DNA of 64,000 nt from Isoetes taiwanensis (taxonomy: Eukaryota > Streptophyta > Lycopodiopsida > Isoetales > Isoetaceae): assembly GCA_021234155.1 (NCBI GenBank), contig JAJEKV010000004.1, positions 26,023,831-26,087,830 of the forward strand, given 5' to 3'. Positions 1 through 11,599 of the stretch are shown piece after piece. The position numbers and the translations under genes are program-made. Numbering within the stretch: position 1 is the stretch's first letter; the number at the start of each line of letters is the position of its first letter. Below the pieces are notes generated by a model. That model was not told where the DNA came from and did not search any database. It worked only from the letters and a program-made list of their open reading frames with translations.

Positions 1-2147
1 AATTAAGAAGTTGCCACCAGAACCAAATTTTACCACAATTAATCGGCACATAAATATTCAACGAATCGCTATGGCGCTACTTACTCCCTTAAATCGCAAT
101 GTTCATCCTAAACATAATATATCTAATCTTCGTGAATTTGGGATCCTTTTCACCAAAAAGAGAACAATGTTGAAAAAGCTTTCATCCCTATCCTATAATC
201 TTTACTTATCTTAAAAGGAAACTTGCACATGTCAATCTACATAAATATATAGAGGATGGTTGGACATGTTATCATACACTCAGTAGCATTGAAACCTTTG
301 GCCCCCTAGTCAATTTAACAATTACATAAACAAATACGTAATATCAAAAGAAACAATGTACAAGGAACTTCATTTTCCATGCACTACAAAATGTTATTGG
401 ATTATTTTTTGTCCTTGGCAGAAATGTTTGACTGCATCAGTTCTTAAATCCGGCCGAGATGTTCTCACAACTTAACCGTCTCATGCTTTCTTACTCAATA
501 ACCTTAATATTATATAAAGATAATCTCAGCAAGGCTCATGCTAATGTCCAAGATCTATTCAACAAGAATATGGCAATGCAGTCCGACATCCAATCTTCAT
601 CAACAAATTCACGCTACAAGCTCACCATGCCTAAAGATCAAGCATATCAGAGCCTAACAAGAATATCACACTTGGCAAAGAAGAACATATGCGTATAATG
701 ATTGTTCTCAAGCACTCTTATGGAGTCAAAAATCACCGCTTTTAAAGCTCAAGCACAACCCTTTACTTCACCTTGGACAGACTCTCAAGCAAGAGAACGT
801 TGTCTCCAAGATTGAGGCATACAATACAAAGATTCAACATGCTCAAAATTTTGATGAATCTAAGCAATCTCAACTCATGTATGCTACAGAATGATCTTGA
901 GACGAACTATTATTATGATTTATCTAACCTTTAATCCGATTATGTTGGTGTATCGACCTGCACACCAATCATCGCCAACAATTTTCTAACTTATGGAAAA
1001 AATGATCTATCAAGAAAGAGTTCAACTTATTACCGCACTTATCGCCATGATCTTACCATCAAGACCCCGTTTATGTCACGACTGCTGATGACGGGTTATA
1101 CTTTCTTACTATTCCTCATCGTACAACACCTCACTTATGAATCGTAGCAGCTTAGAGCACGAATTCTCCTTTGTGAAAGATCAAGTGTCATCCATTACAA
1201 TCTAATGATATGCAACTCATTGGTTTTACTCACACGATAAAGAGTTGCTGATTAGAAATTTGAAGACCCATCTTCTGGATGTTCAAGACTCCCCTACTAA
1301 ACCATCATTAAAAATTAGCACACGAAGATTATAAATTAATAAATTTTTATCATTCTAGCTAGAGCATGTACTTTATATATTCAAAGAAATTCCTCATCCA
1401 GCTCCTTGATCTCATAACTACAAATTCCTACATCTTCTAATGGCATACGCAATCATTCCCAATGCCCTGAGCGGAAAATCGACATGTTTCTTAAAGACTC
1501 GCCCAATACACTATGATGATATCTTTCCCGACATGCCACCGTATACTCAAAGAAGATATAACTTGAAGGGATAAACTTTATGTGATGATGAAAGTCATAT
1601 AACTTTACCAGCACCTCAACATATACAAGATGATCCTACCTTTGATCCGAGATTCCAACGATCCTTATCATGGCATAATGCATCACCTTCAAACAGCTTA
1701 CCTAATTGGGCTATCATCAAAGGTACCCATTGGGAGTCTAACAATGATATCTTTACACAACTTACAAATGTTTATAAATGTTGCTCAATATAGTCCGTAG
1801 CTCTTTATATACATTTATCAAGCCCGCTTATTGCAAACTCCTCCATTATATTCTCACTCCAACTAATTCTTCCACTAGATATCGGCCATCAACTTGACCC
1901 GTAATAAATCTTGCAAGAAGACTTACAGACATCGCCTTGCCCCTAAGTTAAATCATCTCCTCTAAATATATACAACTCTTTGAAGAAATGGCTACACGAG
2001 GATTTTTGCATGAAGCATCTAAGGTACTCGTCTTGGCTTCTGAAAACATTGCATAAATATTACATATTTCAAATAACTTCTGAGGTGTACTTTCGCCCAT
2101 AAAACAAAGACTAAACAATTGTGTGTTGAGCATAAAGTGGGGGAGAG
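1..2147 (+). mobile_element. 3' internal part of an old LTR retrotransposon
   Basis: This stretch ends in a clear polypurine tract (2134-2147, AAAGTGGGGGAGAG) followed at once by TG, the usual junction between LTR-element interior and 3' LTR. Upstream, the plus strand holds short coding-like pieces broken by many stops, for example near 1440-1760. None matches reverse transcriptase, integrase or gag motifs I recognise, so this may be a non-autonomous or heavily decayed element. The 5' end lies outside the window. Confidence rests mainly on the polypurine tract and LTR junction. Confidence 0.5.
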
Positions 2148-2870
2148 TGATAAGGTGTTAGACCAAGACATCGAAAATACATCATTAGTACGCATTTAAT
2201 ATACCACGATGTTGGAGGACGAAGACAACGAAGATTATGGCAATCATTTTAAGAAACGTCGAAGAAATATAAAATGTCCCATTAAACAATTGTAATGACC
2301 ATGGTTTGACCATGGAATAATAAATAAAACCTTACTCAATAACGACCATGGGTTGACCATGGAACAATTTTATAAATAAAACCATATTAGTGTTATTTGC
2401 ATTAGATATCAAATAAATACATAAGATATAAAAGTCTTTAAAGAATGAGAGGTGTAGATTTAATAAAACAATCCAACGGTGGAGAGAGGACACCTCTTGG
2501 CTACATTGAAAAGGAGGAAGGACTGTCACCCCATATACACTATACACAACACCACAATATAATACCACTATTCACCACCATTGGTAGCACAACACCCTAC
2601 TCCACCACGACAGAGACACCACACCACACATGCCAGCATCATTCTCACCACTTATAGACCACAAACAACATGCCAATAACTCACCACTCACCAAAATACC
2701 ACACATAATTCATCCGCCATAGTGGCAGCCATTGCACAAGATGCAACGCAGTAGCACCGAATACATGCATAGGTAACATCACATTCCACTACAACAGTGG
2801 CACACCTTGACAATATAGACAACATAACAATCAAACATAAACTACTACATACCTGATTCTTGAACTAACA
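2148..2870 (+). repeat. Candidate 3' LTR, start firm, end uncertain
   Basis: It begins TGATAAGGTGTTAG directly after the polypurine tract. Inside is a tandem duplication (2294-2331 and 2341-2383), each copy pairing a palindromic GACCATGG..TTGACCATGG motif with an A/T-rich ATAAATAAAACC segment that could act as a TATA region. It is followed by an unusually CA-rich stretch (2530-2760). A possible end is the ACTAACA near 2870, but no second LTR is in the window to confirm it. Confidence 0.4.
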
Positions 2871-3230
2871 GCCTCCCTCTTTATATGCAGAAATCATTCT
2901 CAGGGTCAGAGACGTCATCCATCTTCTTGTCTTCAACTCGGAATTACTTGGCACAAATGGACAACTCATTAGAGGCATCAAAACATCCAAATCATCATTC
3001 AAAGCATCCAGCTTTCGAAACAGAGGTTCTTTGGCAGCCACATCCCTCTCCAAATTAGTAATACCTCTTCTTATTATGTCCAATGCGTCGGCATAGTATC
3101 ACCTCTCTTTCCTTCCTTCCTTCCTTCCTTCCTTCCTTCCTTCCTTCCTTTAGTTTGTCCAATGTCTCTGCATCGTTTTCACCCTGAAAATTATTTATCA
3201 CATCATCCAGGTTATCAGGTATTACTGTAA
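2865..3230 (-). pseudogene. Coding-like minus-strand remnant with a microsatellite inside
   Basis: Read on the minus strand, one frame (about 3085 to 2866) gives a plausible alpha-helical stretch (DALDIIRRGITNLERDV, then FRKLDALNDDLDVLM). Another frame upstream reads NLDDVINNFQGENDAETLDKLK and then runs into Lys-Glu-Gly-Arg repeats encoded by the TTCC microsatellite. The two frames look like one former exon broken by microsatellite length change. The family is not recognised; a coiled-coil region of a gag or host protein is possible. Confidence 0.25.
3108..3151. repeat. (TTCC)n microsatellite
   Basis: About ten consecutive CTTC/TTCC units in a nearly perfect run. On the minus strand it would encode Lys-Glu-Gly-Arg repeats inside the coding-like remnant around it. 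Confidence 0.95.
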
Positions 3231-5943
3231 TGAATATTCAAGAACAACTGATGATCACTCTATCGAATTGAACCAGATAAATACATAGCTTCCACGATCA
3301 GTGGAGAAACTTTAGAATAAATCGCCTACAAAAACTAGAGAAACTTAAGGAGAACTGCCTAGAGATGAACAGTGCTTCTCGTCCATGTATCAGGTCAGAT
3401 TCTGCTGACTCGGTACAGCTTGAATCATGTAGCACGCTCCTTCTTGGAGTAATCTTATCTTTTCTTCTAGGTTTGGGGAGTAGAGGCTAGCATTAAAAGT
3501 GATTTCATTCTAGAAGGCGTTTTAACCTGGAAGGTGAGGAATTTTGATCCTTCTTCTCCTAGCCCCCTTTCTCTACACTCCTAAGGTAATGATTTTGCTC
3601 CATGCTCTGTTGTCATGCCATTTAAAGTTTGTCTTGGAATAGAGTATAATGTTTGCAAGTAATGATCTGAGATGAAATTGTGCACAAACCATAATATACA
3701 AGCTTTTCTATAAATCTTATTGGTGCAAAAAAATTTGTTGTCTTGCAATTGTCAAATTTTATTGCTTTCTATCCTATTCTTATTGGTCATCGTTTCGTCC
3801 AACATCTTTTATATGTGGCAGATAGATGCTCATTTTGAATAGCTAAAATTTTCCAATAGAGCTTGAGCTATGCGATTGATGCTATAGGTATATTGTACTT
3901 TTTGAATACTCAACCTTCATGTTTGTTTGGTGAGATGTTATTATATTATTCCCACTCTCATTGCATCATTATGTGCTCATATATTCTTGGTGCAGAGTCA
4001 AGATGACCTTTCCTAGGCAATGATCCCCCTTTTATGCTGCCCCACGTCAGAGTACCCTTATTTTTCCTAAATGTTTCGCATCTTTTTTCTCCACAGATGT
4101 ATATTGAGCAATAATGGCAGTGATTATGGAAAAGCAAGGATGTGGAAGAATATACACCAGTTAGAATTCAAAATCTTTGAAAATTTTGAGTTCTTTTGGA
4201 TCATTATATTATGGTTATTTTTGCAGAACCCTTCTTTATGCATGGCTATGGTGGTTGGCAGTAGGGAATGCGATCTTAGGGCAGGCAAACAATGGAATGA
4301 TGAACTTGGGGCGAAACTAGCTCCTCCTACTTTTTGACATAATCTATTCTGAAGCAGGTTAAAACATCTTTATGCTACATTTTGTTCCGGGGTTTTGCGT
4401 CATATTACAATGACCTTTGATCAGCAACTTAACAATTTTTATACTTTACTTCATTATTCAAAAAGCACAAATGTTGCCCTCTTGTAAGTGATGTGGTTGG
4501 AAAAGCAAAGGGTTCAATGCTTTTACATGAATGGAAACTGATCTATTTCTAAAACAGAGATTCATGATAGTAAGAATATGCTAGCTATTGCAGTTTTGGG
4601 TAACATTTACATTGGGCTTTACGATGATATATCCAAGAGATGTATTGAATTTGGAGATTGCACTGTGGAAGCAATAGTGGCACATGCATCATTTGTAGAA
4701 TTTGGTCCATTCAATAAAATTGCGCTTTTACATTATTCTAAAAATGCCTACCTCATCGCAATGCCTGTGCAAAACTTGATATCAACATCATGCGCTAGTA
4801 AAATATGTTGTATTCCATCTAACTTCCATCTTTTTTGAATTTTTGATGTCCAGCGCTCGAAAGAATTGCATGCTACACAATATTAAGAAGTTAAAAGTGC
4901 CCTCCCATTAGATTTGCTATTGATTTTTCTATACCTATTGTGCATATACAAGATTTAGATGATACTAAGCTGGAATGACTGCTATCCCACTCTCTAATAG
5001 TCATGTACATATGGACTTCTAATGGGGTCCCTCTCTTAATGACATGTTTTTGGACTAAGTTTAACGAGACAAAGTTCATACTTAGAGCTACAACATCTTG
5101 ATCATTTGCAGATTTACTCATATCCGTTGATACTCTTGCCATCTAAAATTCTAGGTTTTCATGGCTATGCACCATTTTTCTTAATATTATTTGTGTCTAT
5201 TATGCAGATAACCTAAGATAAGTCAAGATCCATTCCGCTTGCTTTTGCTTACAAAGGATTCCAGATGCTTAGAGTTGATAGTGTTGGTAGTCTTTGAATG
5301 ATTTCAATTGAGAGGTGATTAAAAGGGAAATTGAACCTCGTGGCATTGCGGATGTATCAGGTTGGCCGGATCCGTGGGAAAAGGTTCGGATCTGATCAGG
5401 GAGAGCTCGATTTGAGCTAAAATAAAGGTCCACATCCTTTATTTGAGCTCATCTTAGACCTAGTTACCCTAAAAGGGATTGAGGGCATTTTGGAGAAACA
5501 CAGTTTTGCTATTGGAGCCAAGCAATAGGAGCGTCTCGCTCGTCCTTACTGCTTGATCTTCTATTACTGGTTGTTCTAATCCATTTCGAATTGGTTGAGG
5601 ATCAATGCATGTTGTTCTGAGTTACTCCATAATTTGGTGTTTGCTGGTGGAGTTTGTTCTATTGTTGGAGCATTTGGGCTCTTCTTGAGCAATACTTCTA
5701 CTGCAATATTAATTCTAGTGTTAGAATTTGTTGAAGCTAGGCTTCAAGCTAGCCCTAGGGGTTAGTTGTGATTGTGTGTGGGAAGTTCTGGGAACTTAAG
5801 GTTGAGGGGAACTCTGGGAGTTCTAGATAGCACAATCAACCCTAACTTTTGTAGGTTGTAACAACATTCAACTTAGAAAAGATGTAGTATAGCAAGTGCT
5901 GTAGGAATTGGAGAACAGCTAAACCTTAGAATCAATGCAAGAT
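3152..5943. other. No gene found; intron-like T-rich DNA
   Basis: T-rich sequence without a convincing open frame, RNA gene or element boundary. A minus-strand frame at 4891-5142 and plus-strand frames near 4071-4337 and 4578-4838 are open but resemble nothing I know and have no splice or start support. From about 5330 to 5900 the composition is less A/T-rich and resembles an untranslated leader or LTR fragment, but no termini could be defined. Confidence 0.4.
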
Positions 5944-5971
5944 TTATGTGATAATGTTAGAATAAGTAGAC

Positions 5972-7475
5972 ATGCTTATGTTATTTTGTTTACATGCATG
6001 CAGGATGGCCTTAAACAACAAGCCACTGCCTCTACTACCGCGGGTGACTAGTGTAAGGGCTTGTAGATTATCGAAAAACAAACAAGTACGAGAGCTTCTT
6101 GGTGATATGTATTGGCCGATCAGCAATGTCAATTTGGATACATTGCCATCTTATACTAAAGGTAAGAAGAAGCCAAAGTTTGGTGATACTCTCTAAGAAT
6201 TGTTTTGAAGTTGGATGAAATGGAATTGGTGAAAGGTGCGAAATACGAAAAGGTTTCACTAAGTCTAATGAGCAGAGTTTTGGTAAATACAGGGATTAAT
6301 GAAGACTCAAATAACGATAGTAAGTTTTTCGTCTAGTTTGAAGATCACATTTGGTGGGTTGGTTTATTTCAGGTATCAAAGGAAAATCACAGTATATTGA
6401 AAAGGGTTTTCGATGAAACATCCATTCCCACTATGATTGCTTCTAAAAGGGAGAAAAGCTTACAGTTCCTGGATATGATGAGCATAACATTGAATGGTAC
6501 CTTGCTGCAGATTTGAAAACAATAAAGTGCATGTACAGAATGAAGCATGGTGCTGGTAAGACTAATCATGCTTGTCCATACTATCTCTATGCAAGAAAAG
6601 ATTCAGATGAATTGTATAAGAGTACCCTAGACTGTGCCCAAGATGAACTATTAAATAGAGAAGAGAAGAATGCTAGCTTGATGACAGTTCTTCCAATTCT
6701 GTTAAAAAGGGTACACATATGCACCCTTCATGCTTTCTTAAGAATCAAAGATGGTTTACATGAATATCCTGTTTGCTTGGAATAAATCACCCCAAAGCTT
6801 TAGGAAAACTGCCATGCATGAGGTTAAAAATGTGTTATCTAATGTGGGACTTCATGGCGGGCACTACAAAATACTTCAAGATCCAAAAGTATCAGGCAAA
6901 GTTTTCCTGAAGCCCAGTATTGATGGTCCAAGGGCTAAGAGTTTTTTACCTTCCGCGAAAGAGAACTCATTTGGTGTTTGAAAAGCTTACAAGGATCTTA
7001 TGGCAGCTGAGGATGATAGAAATGATCGTAGTAGATCACGCTTGAAGAAACTCAAGGCATGGCAGAATTTATCTTTACTGGTGACGGAAATGCAGAAAAG
7101 GTAGTACAAAAAAATGATGTTACCAAATTCCAAGAGATCATCACAAACTTCACTAAGTCGGCATAAGGTGAAGCCAATTTGATATACTATATTCATATTC
7201 TATCTACAAATAGCGTGTGGTTTGTCAGGGAATATGGAAACCTAGGAATTTGGAATACACAAGGAATATGCTAGCAAGCAAAGAATGCATTCTTTTGGTT
7301 CACTCAACACAGGAGTTCAATCGGGAACTCTTTATAGCAGATGTGTCAATGGTATTACAGGAGGATCGCCTGCAAATGGCTTGGCACAACTCAATGGCTG
7401 TTGAGCGATCAAGGCAGTGGAGGTCCATGAGATGTAGGCAAGGCAAAATACATGTATATATTAAGAGCTTGTGAT
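5972..7475 (+). pseudogene. Decayed plus-strand gene, probably from a multi-copy transposon-like family
   Basis: Several coding segments in shifting frames: PLLPRVTSVRACRLSKNKQV with LGDMYWPISNVNLDTLP near 6025-6150; MYRMKHGAGKTNHACPYYLY near 6530-6600; VHICTLHAFLRIKDGLHEY near 6708-6765; EVKNVLSNVGLHGGHYKIL with FLKPSIDGPRAKSFLP near 6820-6950; NDVTKFQEIITNFTKSA and EYGNLGIWNTQG near 7113-7265. In-frame stops at several points show it is dead. The order (Cys-rich segment, CTLHA, GLHGG, GIWNTQG) reminds me of an uncharacterised multi-copy protein family in mosses and some animals; this is recollection, not a search. It lies about 90 bp upstream of the palindromic 95-bp array and may belong to the same element. 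Confidence 0.4.
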
Positions 7476-7562
7476 ATGTATAATGGTTTCATTATGAAAA
7501 GGATAGTGAACTCAAAATAATGATGGTTGTCATGGTGCAAAATGTTGCCTTATAACTAAATC

Positions 7563-7905
7563 GGATGCACGTATTTCGCACCGTGGCCACAGTGCAAAGG
7601 GCTAGATTATAAGTAAACTGGATGCATGTATTTCGCATCATGGCCATGGCGCAAAATGCGGTCTTCGAATTAAACTGGATACCAGGATTTAAAGGGTTTG
7701 ATTACAAGTAAATTGGATGCATGTATTTCGCACCATGGCCATGGCGCAAAATGCGGTCTTCGAATTAAACTGGATACCAGGATTTAAAGGGTTTGATTAC
7801 AAGTAAATTGGATGCATGTATTTCGCACCATGGCCATGGTGCAAAATGCGGTCTTCGAACTAAATTGGATACTAGGATTTCACACTATGGCCACGACACG
7901 AATTA
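7563..7905. repeat. 95-bp tandem array with palindromic cores
   Basis: Units start GGATGCATGTATTTCGCA at 7620, 7715 and 7810 (period 95 bp), with a shortened copy at 7563 and a diverging last copy. Each carries a palindromic core of the type GCACCATGGCCATGGCGC. The same core recurs at 26865-27204 and 28930-29010. Short subterminal repeats built on GCACCRTGGCCAYGGTGC are typical of CACTA (En/Spm) transposon ends, so this may be such a subterminal region. No CACTR terminus was found beside it. Confidence 0.75.
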
Positions 7906-8042
7906 AGAGGTTCCACAGAAAGAGGAAGACCCTATTTTGCACCTTGACGACTATGAGACATATCCCTCAGAAATTCAAAAATACAATTAGAATGAGCAAA
8001 GAGAAGCACAAAATATTGACTCCTGTGTGAACTTTATTAATA

Positions 8043-8172
8043 AGGCATCCAAATGGAAGCGAAATAATAGTAATACTATATTAGTACAATTATCTAGCAA
8101 AGGCATCCAAGCGCAAAAGAGACAAAAATAGAAGAGAAATAACAGTAATACTATACTAGTACAAGTATCTAG
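8043..8172. repeat. Imperfect tandem duplication of about 60 bp
   Basis: Two adjacent copies begin GGCATCCAA (8043 and 8101) and end TAGTACAA..TATCTAGC (8097 and 8172). The second copy carries a short insertion. No coding role is seen. Confidence 0.7.
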
Positions 8173-8194
8173 CGTAACAAGATTACGTGCACTA

Positions 8195-8400
8195 TTACTC
8201 TTTATCATCAACAAGTGCTCTAGAGATCCTTTCGATCATGAACAAGCCATGTTCTCAATTATATAGAAGGTGGATCGCAACATCGAATGGATCATGATAA
8301 TTGCGTGCAGGATTGATAGCAACAACAGTCAGCCAGTCTTCGAGGGTTATACCTTGCCGGCGGGACCTGTAAAGGTCTTCATGGCTCAGCTTGCAGGTAA
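8195..8400 (-). pseudogene. Possible minus-strand exon remnant, unknown product
   Basis: Read on the minus strand from about 8400 to a stop at 8195, one frame gives SHEDLYRSRRQGITLEDWLT, then NPARNYHDPFDVAIHLLYN, one stop, then ERISRALVDDKE. The amino-acid make-up looks coding, and it lies just downstream of the H3-fold exon on the same strand, so it may belong to the same locus. I do not recognise the family, and one internal stop suggests decay. Confidence 0.25.
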
Positions 8401-8674
8401 TGGGTCACAATCAGGTTCAGAATGTGCCATTTAGCTACAACAAGCAGCTGAAGGCCATCGACCTTCGCAACTTGATGTCTGTCTATTTATACACACCAAA
8501 ATTATTGATAGTATATACATATAAATCATTGGAGGTATTATTGAGTATGTTGTATTTATACCTATATAGATTGGTACAATGATTATATTAAATAGAACAA
8601 AAAAGATTAATTAGTTACTACAGTGCAATATTAGAGCATCCAGTGCAAATCTAATGGAAAATATTGCACAATGG

Positions 8675-8990
8675 TCATGGATGCGAAGGTAAGACATGCA
8701 TAAGTAGATGGGAAGCCACCATTCGCACTGTAAAGATCCTTTCAGCTGTCATCTTTAAAAAATCTCTGTGCAGACAATGACCCTTTTGGGCGTGAAGGCA
8801 GTACTTCACACTGTCCTCGAATAAGTTGATCAAGTGAGCTGCGGCTGCTTGCTGCAAAATATCCAAGGCTTCGGCCTGGATTTTAGGGACCTCGTCATGA
8901 AAGGAGTCATAGCTTACAGGCATATTCAGACGCCTTGCTCTCAGCAATCTCCGTGTCTGGTATAGATTCTGCATTCTTTCCTTCACTAGC
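8675..8990 (-). CDS. Histone H3-fold exon (divergent, CenH3-like)
   Basis: Last exon of a minus-strand gene, preceded by a good acceptor (TTTTCCAG at 8998-8991) and ending in a stop at 8675. The product carries the H3 histone fold: FHDEV for helix alpha-1 (canonical FQRLVREI), then EALDILQQAAAAHLINLFED for alpha-2 (canonical VLALQEACEAYLVGLFED), then CLHAQKGHCLHRDFLKMTAERI for loop 2 and alpha-3 (canonical [21 protein letters not shown]). Loop 1 is shortened and the loop-2 KRVT is lost, so it diverges strongly from canonical H3; the C-terminal tail is extended. No H3 tail is visible in this exon. The upstream part of the locus is probably the 9153-9286 and 23008-23659 segments, now split by retrotransposons. 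It could be a host CenH3-like paralogue or cargo of a DNA transposon (palindromic arrays lie on both sides). The fold is clear; functionality is unlikely. Confidence 0.7.
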
Positions 8991-9152
8991 CTGGAAAATG
9001 ATAGATTAAGAATAAGATTCTGGATTTGGGTCTGCCAGTATCTGACCTTAAGGCCATAACGCTAGAAACATAAGGACTGCCCTGATTATCCTTTCTGACT
9101 AGCCCTTTTAGACTTCTAAGATTTACTTCTGACCACATTTAGTGGTTTCCAC

Positions 9153-9286
9153 TATTGCCTCCACTCCATTTCCTCTACATTTGGCACATACTCTGGGCCT
9201 TTTAGACCCCACCTCTTTGTCACAGCCATTGTGCACTCAATGTTAGCCAGAGATTTCCTCTTCCAAGGCTTTACTGCTCTGTAGGT
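9153..9286 (-). pseudogene. Exon half severed by retrotransposon insertion
   Basis: Minus-strand frame reading RAVKPWKRKSLANIECTMAV, then KRWGLKGPEYVPNVEEMEWR and a stop at 9152-9154. Removing the 13.7-kb element and one copy of its TAGGT duplication restores a continuous frame with the 23008-23659 segment (…DRINRVVANIVATY joins RAVKPWK). This shows the element split an open frame. The basic stretch precedes the H3-fold exon by about 160 bp. No domain recognised. Confidence 0.5.
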
Positions 9287-10955
9287 TGTGACGTTCCAGC
9301 ACAGTATACGGTCCCAGGACGTATACTGTACTGCCCCGTCACGCGTACACGCCATCCCGACTGACGTGTACGCCGACATATAGCCAAGTGGGTAGCCCTA
9401 GGGAGCAACTTGCTAGAAATGTGCATTGGCATTAATGTGCACATTTACCAATGTACACATTAATGTGGGCACACATTTCCATATGGACACCTTATGCCAA
9501 GTGGGCCATACCCATAGGTGCAATTAATGTGCACATTTTCCAATGTGCACCTTCATTAATGTGCACACATTTCCATGTGGGCACATTTTGCCACCTAACC
9601 ATTAATGGCAAGTGGGCCCATTCCCAATTATCCCACATGCCAAAAGGGGATAATTGGAAACCCTAACCAACCCCCATGTCTATTTAGGAGGGGAAACCCT
9701 AACTTGCCCAATTTCGTTTCTAGGGCTTTAGGACTCCGTTTTGGCTGCCTCAAGAGCCAAAACCGCATCCCAGACTCTGCCTGAGTGAACGGTACCCTTA
9801 GTTTCCCTTGATTCGAGTGTTTCAGCAGGATGGTCGAGCTCAGGTCAGGAGGAGTCCCTCAAGGATCAGGTATTTAGGCAATTTAATAGCTTAAACCCTC
9901 TTTTAGTCATAAAATCAGTAGGTTTAGCCTATTAAATTGCTCATAGCAGCCTTCTAGATCTCTAGATACCAGACTCTAACTAAAGAACCTAACTCTATGA
10001 TATAGATTAGATCTTGTTCTTTAGTTCTCTTAGGATGTATGTGGATGATGTATCTCTATGAATTCCTTGTATTGGGAAGGGGGGGTAGAGACCTAAAGCT
10101 TGGTAGTGGATGCTCCTAGATTAGCCTCTCTAGCACCATATAGATTCGGCCTGTGCACAAGAGCCACACCGGGATGTAGGTGAAGGGGCCGACCGGGCTG
10201 AGAAAGAGGTTCATGTCCTGACTCTTGAACGATCCCTCTGGTGTGTAAAGCCTACCGGGGATCATTGTGACTAGGTCTAATGGCTTGCCACTGCGTGTGG
10301 GCAAGGTATGGGCTCGACACCCGTGAAGTGGTGTTCACTTTCCAAAGGGTTCAAATAACACGGCAAAGGCCCCTCTAGTCACCTTGAGTCAAAGATGTAG
10401 ATCTCTCGAGGGAGTGATCCCTACCGCCCCATTGGAACCGGGAGGATGAGCCCGTGAGTAGCCCTTTGGCTATGCATCCGGCTGGCTACTGATCCAGTCC
10501 CGACACTTTTCGCACCACTCGCAAAGTGTGCACGGGGAGGGGCGGATGGAGTGGACAACCCTAAGCCATGTTCATATGCCAGCCCAATCCATTGCCATGA
10601 ATTCGCCCCAATGACTGACTCGAGACCCAAGCCGCCACCATCCCCTTGAGTCTGAGCCCCGGTAGGATTCCCTATGTGATGTGGCCGATCTTTGTCGATG
10701 CAGATATGTGGAGGACCATCCTTCGTGATGGTCATATGATGTTGATGTATGTGCTACTTGACATGTATGTTTACGCCTCATGACCTAGGTAGGCCCCGAG
10801 GGAGACGGGTGCAATGACCCCTTTCACTCTTCCCCACGGCACCGTCACGGATGCAGTGTCATGTGAAGGGCCCTGTATTAGCATGGAGCTGGTATGGGGG
10901 ATGAACTCCTGTTTGTATACGGTGAGTGCGCCGTATACGAGTAGGGGACGTCACA
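9287..10955 (+). repeat. 5' LTR (1669 bp)
   Basis: Starts TGTGACGTTCC and ends GGGGACGTCACA. Near its start are two perfect 9-bp inverted repeats: CAGTATACG/CGTATACTG (9302-9310, 9320-9328) and GCGTACACG/CGTGTACGC (9343-9351, 9365-9373). Near its end is GTATACGG/CCGTATAC (10915-10922, 10931-10938). Between them are reiterated TTAATGTGCACATTT-type motifs (9420-9590). It is collinear with the 3' LTR apart from a roughly 560-bp extra segment in the latter. Confidence 0.95.
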
Positions 10956-10956
10956 G

Positions 10957-10968
10957 TGGTATCAGAGC
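10957..10968 (+). other. Primer binding site, initiator tRNA-Met
   Basis: TGGTATCAGAGC lies one base after the LTR end and is complementary to the 3' end of plant initiator tRNA-Met, the standard primer of plant LTR retrotransposons. The same site recurs at 25209-25220 in the related deleted element. Confidence 0.9.
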
Positions 10969-11160
10969 AATGTTCTTGGTGACCAAGAGCAAAGCACTGG
11001 CCATATTCCCAGTAGCACTAACTTGATAGGATCCTTAAACCTCGAAAAATGAGAAATTTTTTTTCTCATTTTTGTAGTTATGCTAAGCTAGTAACAGTTA
11101 AAAATGAATAAAAATGTAAAAAGACTAAAATTGGTGAGCCAACATCCAAAAAGTAGGGTG

Positions 11161-11413
11161 GTCTCACACGTCGCGCCAGGACCGAAAACGAGATTCTCAA
11201 AATCGGGCTGGGCGCAACGTGTGAGACATTCAGCTTTGACACCAAAAAGTTGTAAATTATAGTAAAATAACTTGATAATTCTAAATTTAAGCTAAGAATC
11301 AGTAGAATTAGCATGTTACATGTTAATTTAAAGTGGGTCCCACCATGTCTCACACGTCACGCCAGGACAGATTTTGAGATTCTCAAAATCGGGCTGGGCG
11401 CAACGTGTGAGAC
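11161..11413. repeat. First pair of 67-bp palindromes
   Basis: Copies at 11161-11227 and 11347-11413. Each begins GTCTCACACGT and ends ACGTGTGAGAC (perfect 11-bp arms). The inner parts continue to pair almost completely (CGCGCCAG with CTGGGCGC, then ATTTTGAGA with TCTCAAAAT). Each could fold into a long hairpin or bind a dimeric factor; the arms contain an ACGT core. They lie 77-330 bp upstream of a TATAAATA box. Confidence 0.9.
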
Positions 11414-11489
11414 CTTGCTTAATTAGGGGTTTTAGATGTTTTAAGCAACCCAAAAAGGTAGTTTAAAAGTTGACCTAAAAATTGGCCCC

Positions 11490-11497
11490 TATAAATA
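11490..11497 (+). promoter_or_regulatory. TATA box of internal promoter 1
   Basis: CCTATAAATAGACCC is a canonical plant TATA box located 110 bp upstream of the ATG of the H3-like ORF and just downstream of the first palindrome pair. It is distinct from any LTR promoter, implying an own transcript for this ORF. Confidence 0.6.
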
Positions 11498-11599
11498 GAC
11501 CCAGACCCCTCCCATTTTCGTGTTCTTCCTTAGGAACTCTGCTCGGACTCGCCAAGGCGATCTTCTGGCGCTTAGCTCCGATCGGCAAACCGCCAAATG

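Noticed and set aside
4891-5142. Minus-strand frame considered as a copia RNase H C-terminus
   Set aside because: No KHI/ADxxTK motifs; similarity was not convincing.
7500-7930. CRISPR-like spaced repeats
   Set aside because: Units are direct tandem 95-bp repeats with no unique spacers, in a plant genome.
9451-9666. 71-codon frame repeated in both LTRs (also 20946-21161)
   Set aside because: It consists of the reiterated LTR motif; identity between copies only reflects the LTR duplication.
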